Source: Ahrensia sp. (GTDB lineage: Bacteria; Pseudomonadota; Alphaproteobacteria; Rhizobiales; Rhizobiaceae). Taken from it: a DNA stretch of 42,102 nt. Shown here in pieces: positions 25,653 to 33,594 of this stretch; within the stretch, counting starts at the first letter, position 1, and the number at the start of each line of letters is the position of its first letter. The notes under the pieces are model-generated. The model did no database searches and was not told the origin of the DNA. It saw nothing but the letters and a program-made list of their open reading frames with translations. The position numbers were made by a program, and so were the translations under genes. The stretch is taken from contig NZXU01000076.1 of assembly GCA_002698425.1 (NCBI GenBank), forward strand, positions 1 through 42,102, given 5' to 3'.

Positions 25653-26813
25653 ATGACGGACGGTACAGTCACGGTTCTGGTCGGAACCACAAAAGGCGCA
25701 TTCCTGGTTTCCGGCGGCGAGGACCGCAGCGGATGGACCGTCTCCGGGCCGTTTTGCGACGGCTGGCCGATCAACCACGTGATCGGCGATCCGGAGACCG
25801 GCACGATCTGGGCCGGCGGGGGCGGGGACTGGCATGGCGCCGGCGTCTGGCGCTCTTCGGACGGCGGAAAGACGTGGGAGCTGACTAAGCTCACCAAGGG
25901 CACGATGGACGAGTGGGCGGCCAACGATCCGGGCTTCGCGGAGATGATCGGCTGGACGGACACGCCGCCGCCCTTCGGCGAGGACTTCTCGCAGATCTGG
26001 TCGCTTCACCACGCCCATGGCGTCCTCTATGCCGGCGCCAAGCCGGCGCGCTTCCTCGCCAGCAAGGATGGCGGCGAGACATGGGAGCATCTGGAAGGGC
26101 TCGCCAATCATCCCTCCGCCGACAGCTGGAATCCTGGCGCGGCCGGTCTCGTGCTGCACACGATCGTCTCCGACCCGTCCGATCCGCAAAAGCTCTGGAT
26201 CGGCATTTCCGCGGCCGGCGTCTTTGCCTCGGAGGATGGCGGCACAACATGGGAACGCCGCAATCGCCTCTCCAATGCCGAGGGCTGCGGCGAGCATCAC
26301 CATCCGGCCGCGCCGCGCGACGGCGAGATCGGCCATTGCGTCCACAACATGATGCGCGCGCCGGGCGATGGCGATCTGCTTTACCAACAGAACCATCACG
26401 GCGTCTGGCGTTCGGCCGATGGCGGGCGCAGCTGGGACGACCTCACGGACGGCCTGCCGTCGACCTTCGGCTTTCCGATCCGTGTCCATCCGCGCGATCC
26501 CGAGACGATCTTCACCGTGCCGCTGAACGGCGACAGCGCGGGCCGGTTCCCGCCCGATGCCGCGGCGGCGGTGTGGCGTTCGCGCGACGGCGGGCAGAGC
26601 TGGCAGGCCATGCGCGAGGGCCTGCCGCAGGAAGCCTGCTATTTCACCGTCCTGCGCCAGGCGATGGGCGGAGACCGGCGCGATCCCGCCGGCATCTATT
26701 TCGGCACCAATTCGGGTTCCGTCTTCGGCAGCATGGACGAAGGCGAGACCTGGCAGGAGATCGCCCGGCACATGCCGACGATCCTGGCGGTCGAGGTTCT
26801 CGACCGGGGGTAG
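25653..26813 (+). CDS. Asp-box (BNR) repeat beta-propeller protein
   Basis: A 386-residue protein with six Asp-box repeats of the S-x-D-x-G-x-x-W type: SSDGGKTW (68-75), SKDGGETW (137-144), SEDGGTTW (193-200), SADGGRSW (254-261), SRDGGQSW (310-317) and SMDEGETW (360-367). Their spacing fits a beta-propeller. There is no signal peptide. His-rich stretches (LHHAHG, GEHHHPAA, QQNHHG) could bind metal. Such proteins are often labelled sialidase, but the catalytic Arg triad and Tyr/Glu pair of sialidases are not evident, so I do not assign that activity. The ATG at 25653 has GGAG 8 bp upstream; one at 25647 is possible. The preceding 291 bp (25362-25652) hold no gene I can support. Confidence 0.85.
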   Translation: MTDGTVTVLVGTTKGAFLVSGGEDRSGWTVSGPFCDGWPINHVIGDPETGTIWAGGGGDWHGAGVWRSSDGGKTWELTKLTKGTMDEWAANDPGFAEMIGWTDTPPPFGEDFSQIWSLHHAHGVLYAGAKPARFLASKDGGETWEHLEGLANHPSADSWNPGAAGLVLHTIVSDPSDPQKLWIGISAAGVFASEDGGTTWERRNRLSNAEGCGEHHHPAAPRDGEIGHCVHNMMRAPGDGDLLYQQNHHGVWRSADGGRSWDDLTDGLPSTFGFPIRVHPRDPETIFTVPLNGDSAGRFPPDAAAAVWRSRDGGQSWQAMREGLPQEACYFTVLRQAMGGDRRDPAGIYFGTNSGSVFGSMDEGETWQEIARHMPTILAVEVLDRG

Positions 26814-26825
26814 TCGGCATTCCCG

Positions 26826-27722
26826 TCAGCCCAGATGCTTTTTGAACCAGTCGATGGTCCGGCTCCACGCCAGTTCCGCCGCCGCCTCGTCGTAGCGTGG
26901 GGTGGAGTCATTGTGGAAGCCGTGATTCGCGCCTTCGTAGATATGGGCCTCGTAGGTCTTGCCGGCCGCATCGAGCGCTGCCTTGTAGGCCGGCCAGCCG
27001 GCATTTACGCGCTCGTCCAGTTCTCCGTAATGCAGAAGCAGCGGGGCCTGGATTTTCTCCACGTCGGACGGATCGGCCTGGCGTCCGTAGAAGGGCACCG
27101 CCGCACCGAGTTCCGGATAGGCGACCGCGGCCGCATTGGCGACGCCGCCGCCATAGCAGAAGCCGGTGATGCCGACCTTTCCCGCGACGGACTCGTGGTC
27201 CATGAGGAATTCGACGGCCGCGAAGAAATCGTTCATCAGCTTCTCGCCGTCGACCTGCCGCTGCAACTCGCGGCCGGCCTCGTCATTGCCGGGATAGCCG
27301 CCCATCGGCGTCAGCCCGTCCGGCGCCATGGCGATGAAGCCGGCCTTTGCGACCCGCCGCGCCACGTCCTGGATATAGGGATTGAGGCCGCGATTCTCGT
27401 GGACGACGACAACGCCCGGCGCCATCTCCATCGCCGTCGGGCGCACGAAATAGGCGCGCATTTCGCCATGTCCGTTGGGCGACGGATAGGTGATCCACTC
27501 CGCCTTGATGTCGGGGTCGTTGAAGCTCACCTGTTCGGCCAGAGCATAGTCGGGGCTCATCAGCGACAGGATCGCCGCCGCGGTCAGGCCGCCCACGGCG
27601 AACTTGCCGGCGCGGTCGAGAAATTCGCGCTTGGTGATGATGCCATGCGCGTAGAAATCATAGAGTTCCAGCAATTCCGGGCTGAAGTCTTTCGCGGTCA
27701 ATCTGCGGTCGTGACTGGTCAC
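26826..27722 (-). CDS. Dienelactone-hydrolase-family protein with a Tat-like N terminus
   Basis: A 298-residue alpha/beta hydrolase. Catalytic residues are Cys188 in GITGFCYGGG, Asp235 in GELDERV and His266 in GANHGFHND, with Glu108 in VVVVHENRG, the arrangement of dienelactone hydrolases. The N terminus is extended by about 65 residues: ITKREFLDRAGKFAVGGLTAAAILSLMSPDYALA resembles a Tat signal in which the first arginine is lysine, ending in an ALA cleavage site. The start is GTG at 27722 with GAGGAGG 5 bp upstream. The natural substrate is unknown; the catabolic surroundings make a lactone or ester plausible. Confidence 0.9.
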   Translation of the reverse strand: MTSHDRRLTAKDFSPELLELYDFYAHGIITKREFLDRAGKFAVGGLTAAAILSLMSPDYALAEQVSFNDPDIKAEWITYPSPNGHGEMRAYFVRPTAMEMAPGVVVVHENRGLNPYIQDVARRVAKAGFIAMAPDGLTPMGGYPGNDEAGRELQRQVDGEKLMNDFFAAVEFLMDHESVAGKVGITGFCYGGGVANAAAVAYPELGAAVPFYGRQADPSDVEKIQAPLLLHYGELDERVNAGWPAYKAALDAAGKTYEAHIYEGANHGFHNDSTPRYDEAAAELAWSRTIDWFKKHLG

Positions 27723-27891
27723 GGGTGCCTCCTCTGGTCGACGGCATCGACATTACCAGCTAATTCGGCCGGCCTTTACTGAACACTTCGTGATGCAATT
27801 GCCGGTAAACGGCTGCGCCCCGAGCACTGCCTTGTCATGACCGCGAATTCGACATCTTATGTCTGTCCCGTAGCCAGCATGATCGCGACGC

Positions 27892-28620
27892 ATGGACCTT
27901 ACGCTCGAATCGGCTTTCTCCACCGGCGGTCTTGTCGGTCACACATCCTATCTGTTGCTCGTCCTGTCGATGATGATGCGCGGCATGACCCTGCTGCGCA
28001 TCCTGGTCATCCTGTCGGCGTTCACATCGATCCTCTATGACACGGTCTGGCTGAAGGATCCGGTCGGCGTCTTCTGGGAAAGCATGCTCGTGCTGGTCAA
28101 TATCGTGCAACTCGCGATTACCTGGCACCAGAATCGTTCGGCGCGTTTCAGCGACGAGGAAAAGATCTTCATGGACGGGCACTTGCCCGATCTTTCGATG
28201 AGCCAGCGCCGCAAACTGCTCAACCAGGGCCTCTGGATCACCGGCGAGGAGGAGACCGATCTGACCCGGGAGGGCGAGCCGGTCGATCATCTCGTCTATC
28301 TCTCGTCGGGCCAGGCGCTGGTCTATTCCGGCAAGCATCCGGTCGCGGTCTGCGATCCCGGGTCCTTCATCGGCGAGATGACGGTGATGAATGGCGAACC
28401 GGCGAACGGCACCGTCCGTCTGAAGACCACCAGCCGCTACTGGGCCATCGAGGCCGGCCGGCTTCGCGAACTGCTCAAGAAGGAACCTGAGATCAAGAAC
28501 GCGCTGGAGGCCGGATTTTCGCGCAACATGCGCGACAAGCTGGTCCGCTCCAACAAGTTCATCATGGATTCCGGCGGTGTCCGCAAACCGTCGCCGCCGA
28601 ACAAGCCGTCGGCAGCCTGA
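27892..28620 (+). CDS. Popeye-like membrane protein with cyclic-nucleotide-binding fold
   Basis: A 242-residue protein with three hydrophobic segments in the first 80 residues (about 17-29, 33-50 and 60-78), followed by a cyclic-nucleotide-binding-like domain (about 115-215). FWESMLVLVNIVQLAITWHQNR and RFSDEEKIFM next to the last membrane segment recall the Popeye domain architecture known from animals and some bacteria. The phosphate-binding cassette reads GSFIGEMTVMNGEPANGTV: the Gly-Glu is kept but the Arg that contacts the cyclic phosphate in CRP-type domains is Ala. The C terminus is a disordered Pro/Ser tail. The ribosome site is weak. Function is unknown. Confidence 0.8.
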   Translation: MDLTLESAFSTGGLVGHTSYLLLVLSMMMRGMTLLRILVILSAFTSILYDTVWLKDPVGVFWESMLVLVNIVQLAITWHQNRSARFSDEEKIFMDGHLPDLSMSQRRKLLNQGLWITGEEETDLTREGEPVDHLVYLSSGQALVYSGKHPVAVCDPGSFIGEMTVMNGEPANGTVRLKTTSRYWAIEAGRLRELLKKEPEIKNALEAGFSRNMRDKLVRSNKFIMDSGGVRKPSPPNKPSAA

Positions 28621-28716
28621 TTGTCACGGCGCCGCAGGCGACACCGCTTCGCGATGTCCGGGGCGTTCTCACAAGACTGCCGAGTTGGGCGAACAGCCGT
28701 GAATATGGTAGTATTA

Positions 28717-28728
28717 CCTTACGTAAGG
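28717..28728 (+). promoter_or_regulatory. Perfect palindrome upstream of the MFS gene
   Basis: CCTTACGTAAGG is a perfect 12 bp palindrome, 22 bp before the MFS start codon and just ahead of the GGGAGGGG ribosome site. Its position suits a repressor operator. No regulator gene adjoins it, so the binding protein is unknown. Confidence 0.4.
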
Positions 28729-28750
28729 ATAGGTCGTCAGGGAGGGGAAC

Positions 28751-29965
28751 ATGCCGGGCACCAGTGACTTGCCGGCCTATCGCTGGACCGTCGTCTTCGC
28801 ATCCGCGCTGATCCTCGCCGTTTCGATGGGCTCCATCGTCAACGGCATGTCGGCCTTCGTCATCCCGATGCAGGACGCCTATGGCTGGGAGCGTGGCGAT
28901 ATCGCGCTGATCAATGTGGCCGGGATCGTCGGGCTTGCCGCGGGCGGCCTGATCATGGGCCCGCAGGCGGATAGGCGCGGGACTCGTCCGGTAGTGATGT
29001 TCGGCGCTTTCGCCATCGGGATCTGCTATCTGGCGGCCTCGCTCGCAACGGCGCTCTGGCACTATTATGCCCTGATGTTCCTCGCCGGCTTTTTGGGCGC
29101 GGCGGCGATCTTTCCGCCGATCATGGCGTCGGTCGGCAACTGGTTCCCGGTCGGGGCGGGGCTCGCCATCGGGCTCGCCTCGGGCGGCCAGGCGCTCGGG
29201 CAGGGCGGCGTGCCCTTTGCCTCCTCCTTCCTGATCGAGAGTTTCGGGATCAGCGGGGCGCTGGGCATAACCGGCGCAATCATGCTTGCCGCTCTGGTGC
29301 CGCTATCGATGCTGCTGCGCCAGGCCCCGGCGATCTCGGGCAAGAGTGCGTCAGCGCGGGCCGCCGAGGAAAAGACCTATCCGCCGGCCCGGCTGGTGAT
29401 CACCGCGATGAGCGCGGCGATCCTGCTGTGCTGCACCTGCATGTCGGTGCCGCTCATGCATCTCGTTCCGCTCATTCAGGACCGCGGTTTCGCGCTGGAC
29501 GAGGCGAGCAGCGTCATTTTCCTGATGCTGATGGTGGCGATCGCCGGCCGCGTCGCCTTCGGAAAGCTGGCCGACATCATCGGTGCGCTCCCCGCCTACA
29601 TGACCGCGACCGCCTGGATGGGGCTGCTCGTCTACGGCTTCATGTGGATGGACAGCCTGACGGGCTTCTATCTCTACGCCGCCGTCTACGGATTCGGCTA
29701 TGCGGGCGTGATGACCGGCGTGCTGGTCTCGATCGCCTCGCTGACCCATCCGTCGCGGCGGGCGTCGGCCATGGCCATCGTCAGCCTGTTCGGCTGGGTC
29801 GGCCACGCCAATGGCGGCTATCTCGGCGGCTTCCTGTTCGACCTGACCGGCGACTATTCGATGGCCTACGCCATCGCGGCCTATGCCGCCGCCGTCAATC
29901 TTGTGATCATCGGCACGCTCTACATGAAGACCCGCGGTCCGAGACTGCGGGCGGTCAGCGTGTGA
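28751..29965 (+). CDS. MFS transporter (monocarboxylate/oxalate-formate antiporter-like)
   Basis: A 404-residue major facilitator protein with about 12 membrane segments. The loop between segments 2 and 3 reads MGPQADRRGTRPV, the MFS motif, and GNWFPVGAGLAIGLASGGQALGQG resembles the RR-W/FP-GLAxG segment of carboxylate carriers. A second loop, GKLADIIGALPAYM, starts the C-terminal half. The substrate is probably a small organic acid, but this is inference. GGGAGGGG precedes the ATG. The gene overlaps the convergent GFA-like gene by 11 bp. Confidence 0.9.
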   Translation: MPGTSDLPAYRWTVVFASALILAVSMGSIVNGMSAFVIPMQDAYGWERGDIALINVAGIVGLAAGGLIMGPQADRRGTRPVVMFGAFAIGICYLAASLATALWHYYALMFLAGFLGAAAIFPPIMASVGNWFPVGAGLAIGLASGGQALGQGGVPFASSFLIESFGISGALGITGAIMLAALVPLSMLLRQAPAISGKSASARAAEEKTYPPARLVITAMSAAILLCCTCMSVPLMHLVPLIQDRGFALDEASSVIFLMLMVAIAGRVAFGKLADIIGALPAYMTATAWMGLLVYGFMWMDSLTGFYLYAAVYGFGYAGVMTGVLVSIASLTHPSRRASAMAIVSLFGWVGHANGGYLGGFLFDLTGDYSMAYAIAAYAAAVNLVIIGTLYMKTRGPRLRAVSV

Positions 29966-30458
29966 GGCGGCGCGCAAACATCGGCACCATGGACCACGCG
30001 ATGCGCGCGATCAGGCTGGCCGGAAAGCGCCGGTAGGACGGTATGCCGTCCTCGGGAACATTTTCGACGAAGCGCGTTTGAATGCGGACCTCCGCCGGTG
30101 GTCTTTTCCCGTCAATGCGATCACGAAAGACAGAGTTCCAGTGCGGCCCGCGATCGAAGCGGATCATCATCGCCGCGTTGCAACACGTCGCGTAAGCGCG
30201 GTTGGTGATCGATTTGTCATACAGCTTGAAACTCTCAAGCAGATCGTCGCCCGCAACGCAGGTGATTCGGTCTTTGGGCCAGAGGGTAACCGCGGTTCCG
30301 CCATGGGCGTCGAGCACCGGCGCGGCGCCCGGCAGCGCTTCCAGGCGCCGTCCGGCCTTCTGGCAATCATCGCAACAGCAGATCACTGTCGTGATCGGAT
30401 CTCCCGTGGTCTCGAAGACAACCTTGCCGCAAGTGCAGGATACAGTGCCGCTCGCCAT
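29955..30458 (-). CDS. GFA/DUF6151-like cysteine-rich protein
   Basis: A 167-residue cytoplasmic protein with zinc-type cysteines resembling the glutathione-dependent formaldehyde-activating (GFA) family. CTCGKV (Cys8, Cys10) and CCCDDCQKAG (Cys27-29, Cys32) lie at the N terminus, and ATCCNAAMM lies mid-protein. In GFA proteins such cysteines bind zinc and a possible thiol substrate. The ATG at 30458 has GGAG 7 bp upstream and lies only 4 bp after the stop of the CRTAC1 gene, so it is the last gene of the ROK-headed operon. Function is not known. Confidence 0.75.
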   Translation of the reverse strand: MASGTVSCTCGKVVFETTGDPITTVICCCDDCQKAGRRLEALPGAAPVLDAHGGTAVTLWPKDRITCVAGDDLLESFKLYDKSITNRAYATCCNAAMMIRFDRGPHWNSVFRDRIDGKRPPAEVRIQTRFVENVPEDGIPSYRRFPASLIARIAWSMVPMFARRLTR

Positions 30459-30462
30459 ATCA

Positions 30463-32154
30463 TCACTCCGGCGGATACCAATATTGCGCCGTCGTCGCGC
30501 CGCGTTCGATCACCACGAAATTGTTGGCGAAGACGCGGAACGGCGCGGACCATTCGCCGTCCGGCCACTGGATGCGGATCTGGGCGCGTTCGGCGGTGCC
30601 GGTGCCGACATGGATGAAGCCGGCCGAGGCCGAGGCGTGGCCGCCGCCGACATGCACCTTGCGTGTGCGCGTCTCGTTGCCCGACTTCACGGTGACCGTA
30701 GCGCCGATGGCGTCGCGGTTGACGCCGTCCTGGCGCAGTTCGATCTCCAGCCAGTTGCCCATTGGACGTGTCCTGGGCCGCGACCCGCCCGCCGCCGTCC
30801 TGCCGCCGGCATTGCGGAACAGGCTGACCGGGGCCTCGCGGTTGACCACGGCGAGGTCGAGCATGCCGTCCATGTTGAAATCGGCGATCGCCGCGCCGCG
30901 GCCGCGCCGGGGCAGGGCGATGCCGGCCTTGTCGCCGGCCTCCAGGAAGCCGCCGCCGGCCTTGCCGAGCAGCAGATTGTCCGGGTCGTAGGCAGCGAAA
31001 TCCTGCATTTGCTGGACATTGCCCTTGGCGATGAACAGGTCGAGCCGGCCGTCATTGTTGAAGTCCTGGAACTCGGCATGCCAGCCCGTCGAGGGCTTCA
31101 GGTCGTCGCCCGTATAGGGCCGATGAGCGGTGGCGTTCTCGTCGAAGGCGATGTCGCGATAGACCGGCCGGTCCGGCTCGGCCTCCGAGTCGAGCGTCTG
31201 CAACTTGGTGTCACCCATCGAGGTGAGCGCATATTCCGGATAGCCGTCGGCGTTCAGATCGGCTTCCGCGATGCCCATGCCCCAGATCTGCATGCGCCGC
31301 CAGCCGTCGGCGCGGCGATAGGGGCGGGGCGGGCGGTCCGGCGAAACGCGCCAGAGCTGTTCCTGCCCCTCGCGATAATATTGCCGGTCATTGGTGACCC
31401 GCAGCGCCGGCTCGCCCGAGCGGTTCCAGTCGGTGAACAGCATGGAGAGGGCGCAATAGCCGGGCGTCAGCATGTTCGGCTCGGAATAGTCCGGCCGTTC
31501 GCCGCCGCCGAGCGGGCGCACCAGTTCGTTGTCGTGGCAGGTGCCCCAGGGCGAGCCCGGCGCGGAGCGGTCGACATAATTGCCGAAGGCGAGCGTCGGG
31601 AAGGGCAGATGCGGTTCGAAGGTCGCCGCGAAGGCCGTTGTCCATGCGCGGCCGCCATTGAAGGCGAAGGCGCGGTTGGCCTCCGTGAATGTACAGTCCG
31701 GCCCGCCCTTCAGGATGATGTTCTCGCCGACGCGCAGCACGACCAGATCGCGATGGCCGTCATTGTCGATGTCGAGCGGATAGAGGCCGGTCACCTTGTC
31801 GCGCGTATCGCCGGGCAGGGCGTCGGGTTTTTCCTCGAAGCGCAGCTCGCCGCCGATGGCGCTGCGATTGACGTAGAGGCTCGCCTTCGAGGTGCCGCCG
31901 GCAACCGCCAGATCGGGCAGGCGGTCGCCATTGCAGTCGAAGGCCGCCGCGCCGCCGCCGACGAAATACTCCCACGGGCCGGTATATTGATGGTCGATGC
32001 CGGCGGCGAGCGCCTCCTCGACCATCACCGGCACGTCCATCGGCAGGTCTGCCGGCGTCTCCGAAGCATCGCCGGAACCCGGATTGTCCTGCGCGGCGAG
32101 CGGGGTGACGCCGGACAGGCTTGCGAGAAGGAGGAGAAAAGCGAGCTTTTTCAT
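30463..32154 (-). CDS. Secreted CRTAC1/FG-GAP repeat protein with ASPIC/UnbV domain
   Basis: A 563-residue exported protein. A signal peptide (MKKLAFLLLLASLSGVTPLAAQ) is followed by calcium-loop FG-GAP/VCBS repeats: DCNGDRLPD (73-81), DIDNDGHRD (128-136), DLNADGYPE (299-307), DFNNDGRLD (364-372) and DFNMDGMLD (425-433). This predicts a beta-propeller. Residues 467-545 are an ASPIC/UnbV domain, with NWLEIELRQDGVNRDAIGATV and IRIQWPDG. The start at 32154 overlaps the stop of the di-haem oxidoreductase (ATGA), so the two are coupled. The molecular role of CRTAC1 proteins in bacteria is not established; adhesion or substrate binding is a guess. Confidence 0.88.
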   Translation of the reverse strand: MKKLAFLLLLASLSGVTPLAAQDNPGSGDASETPADLPMDVPVMVEEALAAGIDHQYTGPWEYFVGGGAAAFDCNGDRLPDLAVAGGTSKASLYVNRSAIGGELRFEEKPDALPGDTRDKVTGLYPLDIDNDGHRDLVVLRVGENIILKGGPDCTFTEANRAFAFNGGRAWTTAFAATFEPHLPFPTLAFGNYVDRSAPGSPWGTCHDNELVRPLGGGERPDYSEPNMLTPGYCALSMLFTDWNRSGEPALRVTNDRQYYREGQEQLWRVSPDRPPRPYRRADGWRRMQIWGMGIAEADLNADGYPEYALTSMGDTKLQTLDSEAEPDRPVYRDIAFDENATAHRPYTGDDLKPSTGWHAEFQDFNNDGRLDLFIAKGNVQQMQDFAAYDPDNLLLGKAGGGFLEAGDKAGIALPRRGRGAAIADFNMDGMLDLAVVNREAPVSLFRNAGGRTAAGGSRPRTRPMGNWLEIELRQDGVNRDAIGATVTVKSGNETRTRKVHVGGGHASASAGFIHVGTGTAERAQIRIQWPDGEWSAPFRVFANNFVVIERGATTAQYWYPPE

Positions 32155-33584
32155 TGCGGTATCACCAGTGTCTTGAGCCAGGCGATGAGGGCGCTGCGAT
32201 CCGTGTCGGAGAGGTCGACATAGGCGTCGCGCGAGGCGCGGGCCGAGCCGCCATGGGCGCGGATGACGCCGTCCAGCGTCGTGAAGTCGCCGCGATGTCC
32301 GTAGGGCGCGGTCGAGCCGATGCCCCACAATTCGGAAGTCTGGAACTCGTTGCGCTCGACAAAGCGCTGGCCGAGCAGTTCATTGCCGAGCGCGGCGACC
32401 TGCCGGTCGGTAATCAGGTGGCGCTTCAGGTCGCCGAAGGTCGGGACCAGATATTCGCCCTTGTCATTTCTCTCCAGATCCTTCGCCCAGTCCATCAGCG
32501 ACAGGTCGTAGATCGCGCCGTCGATCTCGGCGTCGCGCAGCGTGCCGGCAGCGTCGAAGGGGCCGGGATCGACGAAATCGAGGCTTTTCAAGGGCAGGGC
32601 GCGGACATGGCATTCGTTGCAGCCGATGGCGTCGAACTGCGCGCTGCCCCTTGCTGCGGCCTCGCGCCATCGCTCGCTGCCCGGCACCATGACGGCCGGG
32701 GGCGGCAATGTCGCCTGCCACGCGGTCAGCGCCGAGATGTCGCCCTCGGTCAGTTCGCCGTCATGGCCGTCCTCGTCGAAATCGGCCTCGCCGGTCCAGC
32801 GCGTGCCGAACCGTTCGTCGGCCTGCATGCCGTGATGCTGGTTCATGGCGTTGACGCCGAACTGGCGGAGCGAAGTCATCACGCCCTTCTGCGAGAAGGG
32901 CCGGATGACGAGATCGGTGTCGACGCCCTCGATCTTCGCAATATCGAGAATGCCGTCGGGCTCTGCGGTGATCCTGCCGAAGGAAATGCCCTTGGTGACG
33001 AGGTCCGCCGTCACCGGCTCGCCGGTCTCGCGCGCTTCGTGCAGCGTCTCCTTGCGGATCCGGTGGAGATCGGCGGTCATCTCGCGCGCCAGCAATTCGA
33101 CAAGGCCCGCGCCCATCAGGTGATTGGTGTTGCGCTCATTGGAGAATTGCGGATCGACCGTGTCGAAATCGGCGTTCACGAAGCCCTCGTTGACGAAGAC
33201 ATTGACGGTGAAGTCGCCCGCACCGCCCATCACCGGCTGGCTGTGGCAGCTCGAACAGGAATTGGCGTCCATGCCGGCGATGCGCTGGAATTCGAGATCC
33301 GGCGGGCGCTTGCGCTTGGTCGGGATGATCGCCTGCGTCGCCATCTTGCGGCCGGCGCCGTCCAACTCGGTGAACTTCGCGCCGAAAAGCGTTTCGCCCT
33401 TGGCGCGCAACGCCTCCAGCGTCTCGCGGTCGAGCCGGCCTTTCAATGTCGACTGGTCGACATGGCCGATGATGGCGCGCTCCGCCCAGGGCGCATCCGT
33501 CTCGTCCGCCAGGGCCGGCATGAGCGCCGAAAAGGCGAGGGCGGCGGCCGCTGCGCTACAGGTCACTTTCAGCTTGTGCCTCAT
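32151..33584 (-). CDS. Periplasmic di-haem oxidoreductase (DHOR / MauG-like)
   Basis: A 477-residue exported c-type cytochrome. The signal peptide ends near residue 26 (MPALA). Two haem-c motifs are visible: CSSCH at 110-114 and CNECH at 322-326. An EF-hand-like loop DFDEDGHDGELTEGD (268-282) precedes the second haem and is typical of the di-haem oxidoreductase/cytochrome c peroxidase-related family. IRPFSQKGVMTSLRQF and GSTAPYGHRGDFTTLDGVI are further family segments. The start at 33584 has GAGG 8 bp upstream; longer in-frame readings extend into the ROK gene without support. It lies 10 bp after the ROK stop. Activity, peroxidase or substrate oxidation, is undetermined. Confidence 0.88.
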   Translation of the reverse strand: MRHKLKVTCSAAAAALAFSALMPALADETDAPWAERAIIGHVDQSTLKGRLDRETLEALRAKGETLFGAKFTELDGAGRKMATQAIIPTKRKRPPDLEFQRIAGMDANSCSSCHSQPVMGGAGDFTVNVFVNEGFVNADFDTVDPQFSNERNTNHLMGAGLVELLAREMTADLHRIRKETLHEARETGEPVTADLVTKGISFGRITAEPDGILDIAKIEGVDTDLVIRPFSQKGVMTSLRQFGVNAMNQHHGMQADERFGTRWTGEADFDEDGHDGELTEGDISALTAWQATLPPPAVMVPGSERWREAAARGSAQFDAIGCNECHVRALPLKSLDFVDPGPFDAAGTLRDAEIDGAIYDLSLMDWAKDLERNDKGEYLVPTFGDLKRHLITDRQVAALGNELLGQRFVERNEFQTSELWGIGSTAPYGHRGDFTTLDGVIRAHGGSARASRDAYVDLSDTDRSALIAWLKTLVIPQ

Positions 33585-33594
33585 GAATTTCGCC

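Noticed and set aside
25653..26813. Sialidase assignment for the Asp-box protein
   Set aside because: Asp-boxes occur in many propellers. The catalytic Arg triad and the Tyr/Glu pair of sialidases are not apparent, and there is no signal peptide.
25653..32154. Tandem DNA repeats or a CRISPR-like array in the repeat-protein genes
   Set aside because: The repeats exist only at the protein level (Asp-boxes and calcium loops). The DNA copies differ in sequence and spacing, with no constant direct repeat.
30202..32223. A 673-codon open frame on the plus strand
   Set aside because: It mirrors the CRTAC1 and GFA-like genes and has no recognisable domain; the opposite strand has a signal peptide, calcium loops and an ASPIC domain.
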